Notes: generated from the sequence alone by a model not told the origin. 64,000 nucleotides of DNA from Anoxybacteroides rupiense (GCF_014196195.1 NZ_JACIDF010000012.1:1-64000), one strand, 5' to 3'; positions 21,211 through 31,182 are shown, counted from the stretch's first letter. Made by a program: numbers and translations.

Positions 21211-21641
21211 AACGCTCCTTTATTCAGTTAATGCTTTAATTCATCTAAGAATTATACAAATTACAAAAGTGATTCTATCATTCTATAAAGGAAGGTGTCA
21301 ACAGAAAAATCATTCCTAATCATAGAATCAATACACAAGCGCCGATGATCCATTCAAAATGCTCTGGCTTAACACAACCTTTTCGGCATCTCCCTCGAGC
21401 AAAAGCGCCAGCGGGCCCATCTTGCCCACAAAGCGTTCGTTGTTTGACAAAGACATGCTGACAGTGGACAAGCAAAGGGTTTACAGATTATGACGGAAAA
21501 ACGAGGAATCGGGCGGCGTTAATCGGTTTTTATTGGATCATCACCACGCCTGTTTTTAATATGTTCTAACCTCTCGTTGAAACTATTGTTTTATCAATAT
21601 GAATGGACTTCATGACCGATTCAATTGTTGACGGCTATTTT
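21211..21641. other. Intergenic gap between metY and the metNPQ leader
   Basis: The minus strand at about 21350-21450 translates to MSLSNNERFVGKMGPLALLL and on to a stop at LNGSSALVY. FVGKMGPLALLL resembles the conserved FVGRVGPLTL end of KtrB-type potassium transporters, so this may be a decayed fragment. The rest shows GC-rich scraps similar to the dispersed repeat. The metNPQ promoter lies near 21230-21300 but no strong match stands out. Confidence 0.3.
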
Positions 21642-22958
21642 CTACACCTCTGAATACAGCGAACGAATTCCTGTGGCAATGGCGATGGCTTGCTCTAAAT
21701 CCTCAATTAAGTCTTCGACATTTTCGATGCCGACCGATAGACGAATCAAATCTTCCGTAACTCCCGAGGCCTGCAAATCTTCTGGGCTCAACTGCTGATG
21801 CGTGGTGCTGGCTGGATGAATAATTAAGCTTTTGGCGTCTCCTACATTGGCCAAGTGCGACCAAAGCTTCACGTTGTTAATGAGAGCCGCTCCCGCTTCT
21901 CTTCCTCCTTTAATGCCGAACACCACAACGGCTCCCGCTCCTTTCGGCAAATATTTTTCGGCCAAATTCTTGGCTGGATGCTTTTCGTGTCCAGGATACA
22001 GCACCCATTCTACTGCCGGATGGCGATCTAAATAGTCTACAATCCGACGCGTGTTAGCAATATGCTCTTTCATGCGTACATGAAGCGTCTCAAGCCCTAA
22101 ATTAAATTGAAACGCATTAAATGGGCTAATCGCTGGTCCAAGATCCCGCAGCAATTGCACACGAGCCTTAATGATATAAGCAGCCGGACCTAAAGCTTCT
22201 GCATACACAAGATTGTGATAGCTTGGATCCGGAGTTGTAAATCCCGGAAATTTAGGAGAATCCCAATTAAACTTTCCTCCGTCTATAATAATGCCGCCAA
22301 GCGTTGTACCGTTTCCAAGCAGCCATTTAGTAGCTGAATGAACAACGATATCCGCCCCATACTCAATCGGACGGCATAGATATGGAGTGGCAAACGTATT
22401 ATCAATAATGAGAGGAATACCCGCTTCATGCGCAATGTTGGCTACCGCTTCAATATCTAGTACGTGCAAACTTGGATTACCAATCGTTTCTGCAAAGATC
22501 GCTTTCGTTTTTGGCGTAATGGCAGCACGAAAATTTTCCGGATTAGCGGGATCAACAAAATGCGTTGTAATCCCATATTTCGGAAGGGTAGTGGCAAAGA
22601 GGTTATAGGTACCTCCATATAGCGTTGAAGCTGACACAATCTCGTCTCCTGCTTGCGCTATATTTAAGATCGCAAGCGTGATTGCGGCCATGCCGCTTGC
22701 TACTGCAAGACTTCCAATTCCTCCTTCTAATTGTGCCACTCTTTCCTCAAAGACTGTGGCGGTCGGGTTATGAATGCGCGTATAAATGTACCCTTCTTCT
22801 TTCAATGCGAATAAGTTGGCTGCATGCTCCGTATTGGCAAATTGATAAGCGTTCGATTGATAAATCGGAACGGCTCTTGCTCCTGTCACAGGATCTGGAC
22901 TTACCCCCCCATGCACCGCCAGCGTTTCTAAACGATATGATTTTTCGCCCACTGTCAT
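21642..22958 (-). CDS. metY: O-acetylhomoserine sulfhydrylase (homocysteine synthase) MetY
   Basis: A PLP enzyme of the Cys/Met metabolism family that makes homocysteine from O-acetylhomoserine and sulfide. From the chosen start the protein is 438 residues, the usual size for this subgroup (shorter ~380-residue members are cystathionine synthases or lyases). The PLP lysine is in [16 protein letters not shown] and the PLP-phosphate loop is [12 protein letters not shown]. An in-frame ATG at 23000 lies inside the riboswitch terminator and has no RBS; the ATG at 22958 follows AAGGAGAGG and begins [18 protein letters not shown]. It is controlled by its own SAM riboswitch. Confidence 0.9.
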   Translation of the reverse strand: MTVGEKSYRLETLAVHGGVSPDPVTGARAVPIYQSNAYQFANTEHAANLFALKEEGYIYTRIHNPTATVFEERVAQLEGGIGSLAVASGMAAITLAILNIAQAGDEIVSASTLYGGTYNLFATTLPKYGITTHFVDPANPENFRAAITPKTKAIFAETIGNPSLHVLDIEAVANIAHEAGIPLIIDNTFATPYLCRPIEYGADIVVHSATKWLLGNGTTLGGIIIDGGKFNWDSPKFPGFTTPDPSYHNLVYAEALGPAAYIIKARVQLLRDLGPAISPFNAFQFNLGLETLHVRMKEHIANTRRIVDYLDRHPAVEWVLYPGHEKHPAKNLAEKYLPKGAGAVVVFGIKGGREAGAALINNVKLWSHLANVGDAKSLIIHPASTTHQQLSPEDLQASGVTEDLIRLSVGIENVEDLIEDLEQAIAIATGIRSLYSEV

Positions 22959-22977
22959 CCTCTCCTTTTTATAATCA

Positions 22978-23018
22978 AATGAAAACCCCCTCTTCATCAT
23001 AAGAAGAGGGGGAAATTT
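22978..23018 (-). terminator. Riboswitch-controlled terminator upstream of metY
   Basis: CCCCCTCTTCTTATG...AAGAGGGGGTTTTC forms a strong hairpin with a T-rich tail, about 20 bases before the metY start. It overlaps a spurious in-frame ATG. It acts as the expression platform of the upstream S box. Confidence 0.88.
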
Positions 23019-23029
23019 CCTTTAACTCT

Positions 23030-23130
23030 TCTTATCTGCCAGAGCGATACACTCTGCTGGAATTGGCACCGTGTCAAACCGGTTGCCGGGCTTCATCGGG
23101 CCAGTCCCTCCGCCACTCTTGATAAGAACT
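23030..23130 (-). promoter_or_regulatory. SAM riboswitch (S box) upstream of metY
   Basis: The minus strand carries TTCTTATCAAGAGTGGCGGA, then GGCCCGATGAAGCCCGGCAA and GGTGCCAATTCC, closing with CAGATAAGAAGAG. All S-box helices and the SAM-binding core are recognisable. With the metN copy it puts methionine uptake and homocysteine synthesis under the same signal. Confidence 0.95.
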
Positions 23131-23203
23131 TGTTTATTATTTTATTTTTCTGAATAATAACACTGTTTTTTTATCATGTCAATAACATTTCGTGATTTCA
23201 TAT

Positions 23204-23551
23204 TCAAGAGGCATAACGATATGGTTTAGCTAAATGAAGAAGCGATTCTAATAAAAGCATGTGACGAAAGCTACCGGAAACCACTAATTCTTTTAAGCGG
23301 AGCTGCTGCTGCAATTTAAGTTCACCTTTCAACAGACTAACAAGCGCCTCTTTCGACCCTCTAATGGTTAATATCTTCCTTTCATCAGCTTCCTGCGCCA
23401 GATGAACTCCCGTTTTTGAAATGGCGAAAATCAGTGTTTCTGCATCGCATTCAAAGCGAATGTAGAGTTCCTCCTCCGGTAAAATCGGCAACAGATGGTG
23501 CAACGTCTGTACACGTTCCATAAATTTTTTAGTTAATTCATAAATCTTCAT
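23204..23551 (-). CDS. yusD: Conserved protein YusD (SCP2-like)
   Basis: A 115-residue soluble protein at the position of B. subtilis yusD, between the met genes and the thioredoxin-like yusE. The sequence suggests a small alpha/beta fold like SCP2 (IRFECDAETLIFAISKTGVH, then LTIRGSKEALVSLLKGELKL and KELVVSGSFRHML). The role is unknown; a lipid- or ligand-binding function is only suggested by fold. No motif points to catalysis. Confidence 0.65.
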   Translation of the reverse strand: MKIYELTKKFMERVQTLHHLLPILPEEELYIRFECDAETLIFAISKTGVHLAQEADERKILTIRGSKEALVSLLKGELKLQQQLRLKELVVSGSFRHMLLLESLLHLAKPYRYAS

Positions 23552-23698
23552 CGTTTTCCCGCCTCTCCATTATCCTTTTCTCTCATTTATTTCCATAGAA
23601 AAAGGCATAATTCCTTTATAAACTTGTCGACAAATCATCAAGAAAACGTACACGATTTTTCATATTTCCCGAGAAATATGTCAAAAAAACTCTAAATA

Positions 23699-23730
23699 AA
23701 AAAGCAAGCCCCCAAAGGCTTGCTTCAATC
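23699..23730 (-). terminator. Terminator downstream of yusE
   Basis: AAGCAAGCC/GGCTTGCTT form a 9-bp stem with a 7-base loop, followed on the minus strand by TTTTTATTTAG. It is placed about 85 bases past the yusE stop. Confidence 0.8.
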
Positions 23731-23810
23731 TATACGGATACCAACACTTCTGCACAATCTAAAATGGACCCATCTACTGTTTGTTCTTCTCTTATCCATA
23801 AATGCATGCA

Positions 23811-24125
23811 TTACGGCTTTTGCAATTCTTGAATCACCTCATATAAATATGGGACAGATTGAAATGCATATAACTTCTTTTTCATTTCCCCGTTTCTAAA
23901 TAACAGCAGGCAAGGTACACTTTCAATTTCCCAGCTGACCGCTCGATCCGGCATATAGTTAATATCGGACTTCCGAAAGGCTACATGAGAAGTTAGCTCT
24001 TGAACAATGCTGACCATGCGATTCGCCAGCTGGCATGTGCCGCACATCGGTGTATATACATACAAACATACAAACTCCTCCTGCTGAATGAGTTCATCTA
24101 ATTGCTGTATCGTTACTTCTTCCAC
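23811..24125 (-). CDS. yusE: Thioredoxin-like protein YusE
   Basis: A 104-residue thioredoxin-fold protein. The active site is CGTC (residues 28-31, YTPMCGTCQLANRM), not the CGPC of housekeeping thioredoxin, and the cis-proline is in IESVPCLLLFRNG. It probably reduces disulfides of specific partners. It is 15 bases from yusF and likely cotranscribed. Confidence 0.85.
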   Translation of the reverse strand: MEEVTIQQLDELIQQEEFVCLYVYTPMCGTCQLANRMVSIVQELTSHVAFRKSDINYMPDRAVSWEIESVPCLLLFRNGEMKKKLYAFQSVPYLYEVIQELQKP

Positions 24126-24140
24126 ACTTCTTCACACCTT

Positions 24141-24482
24141 TTACCAATCATCTGCATGCACATCAATATTAGCGCTCAGCAGCACCGTTGCAATATGTTT
24201 TTTAGGTGCTGCGGCCACCTCTCGATACATGCGATCGATATATAAATGCTCCGCCTCAGGAAATTCACGGCGCAGCTGCTTTCGCAATCGTTCTCCCGCT
24301 TCATCCGAATCCACTAAGATAAACACTTCTTTATCATACAGCTGATCAATCCACTCATCTAATTTGGCACGGCTGATCGTCCCGTTTGTGCAAATGATTT
24401 CAACGGAATCTTTAATCATGCCCTCTATTTTCTTTTTGTCGGAGCGCCCCTCGACAATAATTACTTTTTCTTTATCCATCAT
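24141..24482 (-). CDS. yusF: Toprim-domain protein YusF
   Basis: A ~113-residue protein consisting of a single toprim domain, as in small OLD/M5-type nucleases and primases. The metal-binding Glu is in VIIVEGRSDKKKIEG, and the D-x-D motif is FILVDSDEAGERLRKQL. HLYIDRMYREVAAAPKKHIA completes the fold. The start is ambiguous among closely spaced GTG/ATG codons (24491-24479); the ATG at 24482 has the best spacing from AGGTG. Confidence 0.82.
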   Translation of the reverse strand: MMDKEKVIIVEGRSDKKKIEGMIKDSVEIICTNGTISRAKLDEWIDQLYDKEVFILVDSDEAGERLRKQLRREFPEAEHLYIDRMYREVAAAPKKHIATVLLSANIDVHADDW

Positions 24483-24630
24483 GATCATCACCTAATGAAA
24501 AGAAGTTATGTATATTGTATTCCATTCGCTCTTTGTTTTCTACCTTCCTGCCTCCAAAAATAAAACAGCCTTGAGATCGGAGAAAAAATCCATGCTTGCT
24601 TTAACCATTCACTATTCATATAAAAGATAT

Positions 24631-24658
24631 AACGCCGCGGCATTATTAGCCACGGCGT
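24631..24658 (-). terminator. Terminator of gcvH
   Basis: ACGCCGTGGC and GCCGCGGCGT pair across TAATAAT on the minus strand, followed by TATATCTTTTA, 14 bases past the gcvH stop. Confidence 0.75.
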
Positions 24659-24671
24659 GCTAGAATCGATC

Positions 24672-25055
24672 TTATTCTTGGTTAATCATTTGCTCATATT
24701 GTTCAGCCGTCAATAAACGATCGATTTCGCTTAAATCAGTCGGCTCAACAACAATCATCCATGCCTTCTCATATGGAGACTCATTGACAAATTCAGGATT
24801 GTCGTTTAATTCTTCATTAATTTCAACAACTTTTCCACTGATAGGGGCATACAGCTCAGAAACCGTTTTCACTGATTCAACACTGCCAAACGGCTCGTTT
24901 GCTGTAAGTTCCGCACCTACCTCTGGAAGCTCAACAAATACGATATCTCCTAACTCGGATTGCGCAAAATCAGTAATTCCAATTCGAACTTTACCATCTT
25001 CCACACGCACCCATTCATGTTCTTCAGAATAGCGCAATTCTTTTGGTGTGTTCAT
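24672..25055 (-). CDS. gcvH: Glycine cleavage system H protein
   Basis: GcvH shuttles the aminomethyl group on its lipoyl arm in glycine cleavage and, in Bacillaceae, also serves as the hub for lipoate assembly. The 127-residue product has the lipoyl-lysine motif [18 protein letters not shown] (Lys ~64). It is a substrate of LipA, encoded about 18 kb away. The ATG follows GGAGGGACATAAATC. The P, T and L subunits are not in this window. Confidence 0.95.
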   Translation of the reverse strand: MNTPKELRYSEEHEWVRVEDGKVRIGITDFAQSELGDIVFVELPEVGAELTANEPFGSVESVKTVSELYAPISGKVVEINEELNDNPEFVNESPYEKAWMIVVEPTDLSEIDRLLTAEQYEQMINQE

Positions 25056-25129
25056 GATTTATGTCCCTCCAACAGCAATGTATTCTTTTTAATAATAACT
25101 GATTTTTTTGAAAAACTCGACTGTATTCG

Positions 25130-25489
25130 TTATACTTGTCCAAAAATTTTTTCATAAGCTTGCTCATCAAATCCTACTACCACATGCGTCCCATCTGTTG
25201 CAATCGGCCGTTTAATCAGCATGCCATCCGATGCCAATAGTTCAAGCAGCTCGTCGTCAGTCGCTGTGCTGATGCGATCTTTTAATCCTAGCTCCCGATA
25301 CCTCATGCCGCTTGTGTTAAAAAACTTTTTGAGCGGAAGCCCGCTTTGTTGATAAAGCTCTCTTAATTCATCTTTTGTTGGTGGATGTTCGGCAATATGT
25401 ACATCATTCACTGCGATGCCGCGCTCCTCTAACCATTTTTTCGCTTTTCGGCAAGTGCTGCATTTCGGATACCAGTAAAAAGTTAACAT
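25130..25489 (-). CDS. yusI: ArsC/Spx-family protein YusI
   Basis: A 119-residue thioredoxin-fold protein of the ArsC/Spx family. The N-terminal YWYPKCSTCRKAKKWLEE carries a CxxC motif, and IKRPIATDGTHVVVGFDEQAY gives the R-P-I segment typical of ArsC-like proteins. Physiological function is unknown; it is not expected to be a true arsenate reductase without other ars genes nearby. It lies between gcvH and fadE. Confidence 0.82.
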   Translation of the reverse strand: MLTFYWYPKCSTCRKAKKWLEERGIAVNDVHIAEHPPTKDELRELYQQSGLPLKKFFNTSGMRYRELGLKDRISTATDDELLELLASDGMLIKRPIATDGTHVVVGFDEQAYEKIFGQV

Positions 25490-25514
25490 GATCGTTCATC
25501 ACCCTCTATAAACA

Positions 25515-25541
25515 AAGTACCAGACGCTTCGTCTGGTACTT
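25515..25541 (-). terminator. Terminator of the fadNAE operon
   Basis: AAGTACCAGACG/CGTCTGGTACTT form a 12-bp stem with a 3-base loop just after the fadE stop, followed on the minus strand by TG TTTATAGAGG. Confidence 0.85.
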
Positions 25542-25548
25542 CTCATTA

Positions 25549-27333
25549 TTACACAATATAACGTTCTGCTTCAATGAGCGCGGCCGCCGCTTCGCGTTTT
25601 TTGGCAATGACATTGATTGGCGTATGGCGCGTAAGCTTGCGCAATGCCGATAGCATCATTCGCAGCATATCTCCTTGCTCAACCGCTACAATCGTTTCTT
25701 TTGCATGTGCTTCGATTTCATTAAATGCTTCCTGGCAGAAAATTTCTGTATATAAAATTTTTTGTTTATTTTTCTCTGCTCCAAATTTTTGAATCGCCTT
25801 TTCTGTGCGAAGAAGCGCTGATTCCATCGCATAAATATTGCTGACAATGTCGGCAATATTCACTAGCACTTCTTGTTCTTTCTCTAGTTTCGGCCCAAAT
25901 TTCTGCACGGCTAGGCCGGCTGTCAACAGAGCAATTTTTTTCGCGTTCCGCACCAAATATTTTTCTTGCTCTAGCAATCCATCTCCTACTTCTTCCGGCA
26001 TTAGCATCATGAGCTCTTCTTGCAGCTTTTGCGCTTTTTGCAAAAGAGGAAGCTCTCCCTTCATCGCTTTCCGCAAATACGTTCCCGGTACTAACAGGCG
26101 GTTGATTTCATTCGTTCCTTCAAAAATACGGTTAATGCGCGAGTCGCGATACGCCCGTTCAATTTCATATTCCTGCATAAAACCGTAGCCGCCATGAATC
26201 TGTACCCCTTCATCCACAATGTAATCCAATACTTCCGTTGCAAAAAATTTATTCAATGAACATTCAATGGCATATTCAGCAATAGATCTAGCAATTTCTT
26301 TTCCTTCTTTCGCTTGTTCGGCATCCAGCTTGCTCATGCGCTCCTCAAATAATCCAACTGTGCGATATACCGAGCTCTCCGCAGCGTATAGTTTTGATGC
26401 CATCGTCGCAAATTTTTCTTGTGTTAATGAAAATTGGGAAATTGGCGTTTTAAATTGCTGGCGCTGATTCGCATATTGAATCGTCACCTCTAGAGCCCGT
26501 TTGGAGCCGCCAACCGCTCCGACACCTAATTTATAACGGCCAATATTTAAAATATTAAAAGCGATGACATGCCCCTTTCCAATTTCCCCTAATAAATTCT
26601 CCTTCGGCACAAGGGCATCTTGTAAAATTAATGTGCGAGTGGAAGAGCTTTTAATTCCCATTTTCTTTTCTTCTGCTCCGGTAGACACCCCAGGAAAATC
26701 ACGCTCTACAATAAAAGCCGAGAAATGCTCGCCATCCACTTTAGCATAAACGACAAACACATCCGCAAACCCTGCATTGGTAATCCATTGCTTCTCTCCA
26801 TTCAAAACATAGTGAGTGCCTTCTGCATTCAGCTTCGCTGTCGTTTTCGCCCCTAGAGCGTCCGAACCGGAGCCCGGCTCTGTTAAAGCATAAGCCGCTA
26901 TCTTTTCACCTGTGGCCAATGCCGGCAAATATTTTTGTTTTTGCGCTTCTGTTCCAAATAATACAATAGGAAGTGAGCCGATTCCTACGTGGGCGCCATG
27001 CGAAATCGAAAATCCTCCGGCCCGCGCCATTTTTTCGGCAATTAATGCTGAGCTGATTTTATCAAGCGACAAACCTCCATACTCTTCCGGTACATCCGCG
27101 CTTAAAAGTCCAATTTCTCCCGCTTTCTTTAGCAGTTTAACAGAACGATCAAACTCATGATTTTCTAAGTGCTCTAACTGAGGCAACACCTCATTGATCA
27201 CAAATTCCTCTGTTGTTTTGGCGATCATTTTATGCTCATCTGTAAAATCTTCCGGAGTAAACACGCGTCCGCAGTCTACCTCTTCAATTAAGAAGCTGCC
27301 ACCTTTCACCACATTATCCATCGCTTTTGCCAT
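25549..27333 (-). CDS. fadE: Acyl-CoA dehydrogenase FadE (YusJ)
   Basis: The first dehydrogenase of fatty acid beta-oxidation. The 594-residue flavoprotein is longer than short-chain homologues, with a C-terminal helical extension (~420-594) as in the B. subtilis enzyme and very-long-chain types. The FAD-binding motif is YALTEPGSGSDALG (~149-162) and the second signature is QIHGGYGFMQEYEIERAYRD. The catalytic Glu probably lies in IFEGTNEINR. Last gene of fadNAE, starting behind AAGGGGGAG. Confidence 0.93.
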   Translation of the reverse strand: MAKAMDNVVKGGSFLIEEVDCGRVFTPEDFTDEHKMIAKTTEEFVINEVLPQLEHLENHEFDRSVKLLKKAGEIGLLSADVPEEYGGLSLDKISSALIAEKMARAGGFSISHGAHVGIGSLPIVLFGTEAQKQKYLPALATGEKIAAYALTEPGSGSDALGAKTTAKLNAEGTHYVLNGEKQWITNAGFADVFVVYAKVDGEHFSAFIVERDFPGVSTGAEEKKMGIKSSSTRTLILQDALVPKENLLGEIGKGHVIAFNILNIGRYKLGVGAVGGSKRALEVTIQYANQRQQFKTPISQFSLTQEKFATMASKLYAAESSVYRTVGLFEERMSKLDAEQAKEGKEIARSIAEYAIECSLNKFFATEVLDYIVDEGVQIHGGYGFMQEYEIERAYRDSRINRIFEGTNEINRLLVPGTYLRKAMKGELPLLQKAQKLQEELMMLMPEEVGDGLLEQEKYLVRNAKKIALLTAGLAVQKFGPKLEKEQEVLVNIADIVSNIYAMESALLRTEKAIQKFGAEKNKQKILYTEIFCQEAFNEIEAHAKETIVAVEQGDMLRMMLSALRKLTRHTPINVIAKKREAAAALIEAERYIV

Positions 27334-27387
27334 TGCGTTTCTCCCCCTTGTTTTTATGTGAACAATCTTGATATCATCTGCTCGGCC

Positions 27388-28563
27388 CTACTCCAATAAT
27401 TCAAATACACCAGCGGCTCCCATGCCGCCGCCGATGCACATCGTAACAATACCAAATTGCTCATGCCGGCGGCGCATCTCATGAAGCAAGGTCAGCGTTA
27501 ATTTAGCCCCTGTGCATCCGAGCGGATGCCCGAGTGCAATCGCTCCGCCATTGACATTGACTTTTTCTTCATCTAGACCGAGCTCCCGAATCACTTGAAT
27601 CGCTTGTGAAGCGAACGCCTCATTTAGCTCAAATAATCCGATATCGGAAAGCTCTAATCCAGCAAGCTTTAGCGCCTTTGGAACAGCAGCAATCGGCCCG
27701 ATTCCCATCACTTCTGGAGGGACGCCTGCTACGGCGAATGAACGGAATTTTCCAAGAGGCTTCAAGCCAAGCGCTTCTGCCTTTTCGCGATCCATCACCA
27801 TGACCGCTGCTGCCCCATCGCTTGTTTGCGACGCATTTCCTGCAGTGACTGTTCCATTAACGGCAAACGCCGGGCGCAGCTTTGCTAATATTTCTTTGTT
27901 CGTTTCCGGACGAACACCTTCGTCTTCAGCAAATACGATCTGTTTTTCCGTAAGTCGGTTATTTTCAACCGTACGGATCGTGACATTCACCGGAACAATT
28001 TCATCCACAAACTTCCCGTCACGGATCGCTTGGGCTGCCCGCTGATGGCTGCCTACAGCAAACGCATCCTGTTCTTCGCGGCTGATTCCATACTTCATAG
28101 CCACTTGCTCTGCTGTATGTCCCATTGACATATAGTATTCTGGAATGTTTTCAGCAATTTTTGCATTCGGCCTCACAACATGCCCCAGCATGGGGACAAG
28201 ACTCATTGATTCAACGCCGCCAGCGATAATCGTGTCAGAGTGGCCAAGCATAATGCGTTCCGCTGCATAAGCAATCGCCTGCAGCCCTGATGAGCAATAG
28301 CGATTGATCGTAATGGCTGGAACAGTGTAAGGGAGACCTGCCAATGCCCCTATGTTGCGGGCTATATTTAGCCCCTGCTCCGCCTCCGGCATGGCGCAGC
28401 CAAAAATCAAATCATCGATGTCTCCATCATAATTTTCCGCTCTCTTTAATGTTTCTTTCACAACAAGCGCGCCTAAATCATCTGGACGCATATGAGCAAG
28501 CGTCCCTTTTTTCGCCTTTCCGACCGGAGTACGCGCTCCCGCTACGATGACTGCTTCTCTCAC
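27388..28563 (-). CDS. fadA: Acetyl-CoA acyltransferase (3-ketoacyl-CoA thiolase) FadA
   Basis: It cleaves 3-ketoacyl-CoA to acetyl-CoA and a shortened acyl-CoA. The 391-residue thiolase has the acyl-accepting Cys in [17 protein letters not shown] (~residue 89), the catalytic His in [15 protein letters not shown] (~348), and the second Cys in [16 protein letters not shown] (~378). It starts with GTG behind GGGGGGAAGATT. It lies 54 bases from fadE and 193 bases from fadN. Confidence 0.94.
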   Translation of the reverse strand: MREAVIVAGARTPVGKAKKGTLAHMRPDDLGALVVKETLKRAENYDGDIDDLIFGCAMPEAEQGLNIARNIGALAGLPYTVPAITINRYCSSGLQAIAYAAERIMLGHSDTIIAGGVESMSLVPMLGHVVRPNAKIAENIPEYYMSMGHTAEQVAMKYGISREEQDAFAVGSHQRAAQAIRDGKFVDEIVPVNVTIRTVENNRLTEKQIVFAEDEGVRPETNKEILAKLRPAFAVNGTVTAGNASQTSDGAAAVMVMDREKAEALGLKPLGKFRSFAVAGVPPEVMGIGPIAAVPKALKLAGLELSDIGLFELNEAFASQAIQVIRELGLDEEKVNVNGGAIALGHPLGCTGAKLTLTLLHEMRRRHEQFGIVTMCIGGGMGAAGVFELLE

Positions 28564-28756
28564 AATCTTCCCCCCTGTTTCTATATAGGCTTTATTTAAG
28601 ATTTTACGAGCATGAATGCCTTACAGCATCCAAACCATATTCCACGCAACTTCGATGAGAGCAGCGGATCATAAGCCAGTCAATCCATCCCCTTGCTATT
28701 GTTAAGAGAAAGCCCCCTGTGCTCATTTGATACGGCCGCATATCTATGTTTGTTAT

Positions 28757-31141
28757 TTAGTTGCGCAGCGGCTTTCCTTTTACAAGCATATGCTGCATCC
28801 GCTCCTGCGATTTTCTTTCTCCTACTAAACTTAAAAACGCTTCTCTCTCTAAATCTAATAAATATTGTTCATCTACCTCCGTACCGTACGGCACTTTTCC
28901 TCCAGCAATGACATAGGCAAGCTTTTTGGCAATCTTTACATCATGCTCTGTAGCATAACCGGAAAGGTGCATGGATTGAGCAGCTAAAAGCAATGCTGCG
29001 TATCCAGACTCGCCTACGACCGGAATCTTTTTGCGCACAGGCGGCTGATAACCGCTGTCGTATAGAGAAATTACAGCCTGTTTGGCATCATAAAGCAAAT
29101 GGTCACCATTCATCGTAATTCCGTCTTGTCGATTTAAAAAATTCAGCTCGCGAGCTTCCAACGCCGATGTAGATACTTTGGCCGTCGCAATCGTTTCAAA
29201 CACTTTATTCGCCACTTTTTGCAAATCAAAGTCCACACCATTCGGCAGGCTGTTTAAATATTTAATATATAGTTCCTTGTTTCCACCGCCGCCAGGAATC
29301 AACCCAACACCAACTTCAACTAATCCCATATACGTTTCTCCTGCCGCCTGAATGCGTGCGGCCGGCAAGCAAATTTCCGTACCGCCGCCAAGCGTCATCG
29401 CAAAAGGAGCAGCAACCACTGGCTTTGGACTATATTTAATATTCATCATCGCCTGCTGGAACTGTCTCACAACGAGCTCAATTTCAAAATAATTATCATC
29501 TTGGGCCTCCATTAAAATCAGAGCCAGATTAGCACCAACACAGAAGTTTTTCCCTTGGTTTCCAATGACAAGGCCTTTATAGTTGCGATCGACTTCCTCT
29601 AGCGAGTCGTTGATCATTTGGACAATATCAAGGCCGATCGCATTATTTGGTGAATGAAACTCTAATAGCGCAACATCATCCCCTAAATCAATCAAGCTGG
29701 CACCGCTATTTTTTTTGATAACCCTGTTTTCTTCTTTTAACCGTTTAAGATGAATGACTTTTGGATTCTCTGAAACAGGCTTGTATTCTCCCTTGTCATA
29801 AACTAAAACTTTTCCGTTTTCTCGCTTATAAAAGGATGTATGCCCCGCAGCAAGCATTTGAGCAACCCAATCAGGAACGTTCTTTCCTTCTTCTTGCATT
29901 TTGCGAACAGACGCTTCCACACCGATCGCATCCCATGTTTCAAACGGGCCAAACTCCCATCCAAATCCCCATTTCATTGCCCGGTCAATGGCGACAATAT
30001 CATCGGCAATTTCCCCTAGCAGTTGTGCCGAATAAAGAAGGACCGGGCTTAAAATATTCCAAAGCAATTCTCCAGCACGGTCATCGCTATATACAAGCGC
30101 TTTCAATTTATTGCTTAATCCTTTAGCCTGCTTGCTCATCTCGACCGCTGGTGTTTTTAGTTTTTTGCTTGGTTCATATTCCAGGGTTTCATAGTTTAAT
30201 TCTAAAATGTCCTTTCCTTTTTTGAGGAAAAATCCTTGTCCTGCTTTGCTGCCAAGCCATCCTTTTTCCAGCATTGCTTTCATAAAATCAGGAGTGCGAA
30301 AAACCTCTTTTTCCTCTCCGTCCACTTTTTCAAATACATTGTTCGCTACATGAATAAATGTATCTAAACCAACGACATCCAGCGTGCGAAACGTAGCGCT
30401 TTTCGGACGTCCGATTAACGGCCCTGTAACCGAGTCAACCTCGCCAACGCTGTAGCCTCCTTTGATCATTTCTCGCACTGTTACTAGCAGCCCATACGTT
30501 CCAATGCGATTAGCAATAAAATTAGGCGTATCTTTAGCAATGACGACTCCTTTCCCAAGCACTTCCTCGCCAAATTCCTTCATAAAGGCAACAACCTCTG
30601 GATCAGTGGCTTTCGTCGGAATGATTTCCAGAAGTTTTAAATAGCGGGGCGGATTAAAAAAGTGAGTCCCTAAAAAATGCTTTTTAAAATCTTCCGAACG
30701 TCCTTCAGACATGGCTTCCACTGAAATACCAGACGTATTGGAACTTACAATGCTCCCTTCTCTTCTGACTGCGTCGATTTTAGCAAACAGCTGTTTTTTT
30801 ATGTCTAAATTCTCCACCACTACTTCAATGATCCAATCAGCCTCCGCCAGACGGTGTAAGTCATCTTCAAAATTTCCGGTCTCGATGAGCGCCAGCTTTT
30901 CTTTCGCCATCAGCGGCGCCGGTTTTTGCTTCAATAGCTTTTGCAGAGCCTGATTCGCCAAGCGGTTACGAACAGCTTTATGTTCAAATGTAAGACCTCT
31001 TGCTTCCTCCTCCTTTGTTCGTTCACGCGGCACGATATCAAGAAGCAAGGTTGGAATGCCGACGTTCGCTAAATGTGCGGCAATGCCGGAGCCCATTACT
31101 CCAGAGCCTAATACCGCGGCCCGTTTAATCCGTTTGACCAT
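28757..31141 (-). CDS. fadN: 3-hydroxyacyl-CoA dehydrogenase / enoyl-CoA hydratase FadN (YusL)
   Basis: A bifunctional beta-oxidation enzyme of 794 residues from the chosen start. The N-terminal NAD-binding dehydrogenase half begins AAVLGSGVMGSGIAAHLAN; its GTHFFNPPRYLKLLEIIP block holds the catalytic His. The C-terminal third has the enoyl-CoA hydratase fold (GNQGKNFCVGANLALIL, GGGTEICLPAARIQAAGETY). An earlier in-frame start at 31183 overlaps the FadR operator; the ATG at 31141, behind GGAGGGGGAAG, gives the family length. First gene of fadNAE. Confidence 0.93.
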   Translation of the reverse strand: MVKRIKRAAVLGSGVMGSGIAAHLANVGIPTLLLDIVPRERTKEEEARGLTFEHKAVRNRLANQALQKLLKQKPAPLMAKEKLALIETGNFEDDLHRLAEADWIIEVVVENLDIKKQLFAKIDAVRREGSIVSSNTSGISVEAMSEGRSEDFKKHFLGTHFFNPPRYLKLLEIIPTKATDPEVVAFMKEFGEEVLGKGVVIAKDTPNFIANRIGTYGLLVTVREMIKGGYSVGEVDSVTGPLIGRPKSATFRTLDVVGLDTFIHVANNVFEKVDGEEKEVFRTPDFMKAMLEKGWLGSKAGQGFFLKKGKDILELNYETLEYEPSKKLKTPAVEMSKQAKGLSNKLKALVYSDDRAGELLWNILSPVLLYSAQLLGEIADDIVAIDRAMKWGFGWEFGPFETWDAIGVEASVRKMQEEGKNVPDWVAQMLAAGHTSFYKRENGKVLVYDKGEYKPVSENPKVIHLKRLKEENRVIKKNSGASLIDLGDDVALLEFHSPNNAIGLDIVQMINDSLEEVDRNYKGLVIGNQGKNFCVGANLALILMEAQDDNYFEIELVVRQFQQAMMNIKYSPKPVVAAPFAMTLGGGTEICLPAARIQAAGETYMGLVEVGVGLIPGGGGNKELYIKYLNSLPNGVDFDLQKVANKVFETIATAKVSTSALEARELNFLNRQDGITMNGDHLLYDAKQAVISLYDSGYQPPVRKKIPVVGESGYAALLLAAQSMHLSGYATEHDVKIAKKLAYVIAGGKVPYGTEVDEQYLLDLEREAFLSLVGERKSQERMQHMLVKGKPLRN

Positions 31142-31164
31142 GGCAACTTCCCCCTCCAATATAT

Positions 31165-31182
31165 TGAATGAATAATCATTCA
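31165..31182. promoter_or_regulatory. FadR operator upstream of fadNAE
   Basis: TGAATGATTATTCATTCA (minus-strand reading) is an 18-bp palindrome matching the B. subtilis FadR site TGAATGAnTAnTCATTCA at every fixed position. FadR is a TetR-type repressor released by long-chain acyl-CoA. The site lies 24 bases before the fadN start, where bound protein would block transcription. fadR itself is not in the window. Confidence 0.88.

Noticed and set aside
23730-23807. 25-residue frame after yusE (MHLWIREEQTVDGSILDCAE...)
   Set aside because: It has no RBS of its own, overlaps the end of yusE, and the terminator follows at once. It could be a decayed yusG, but support is too thin.
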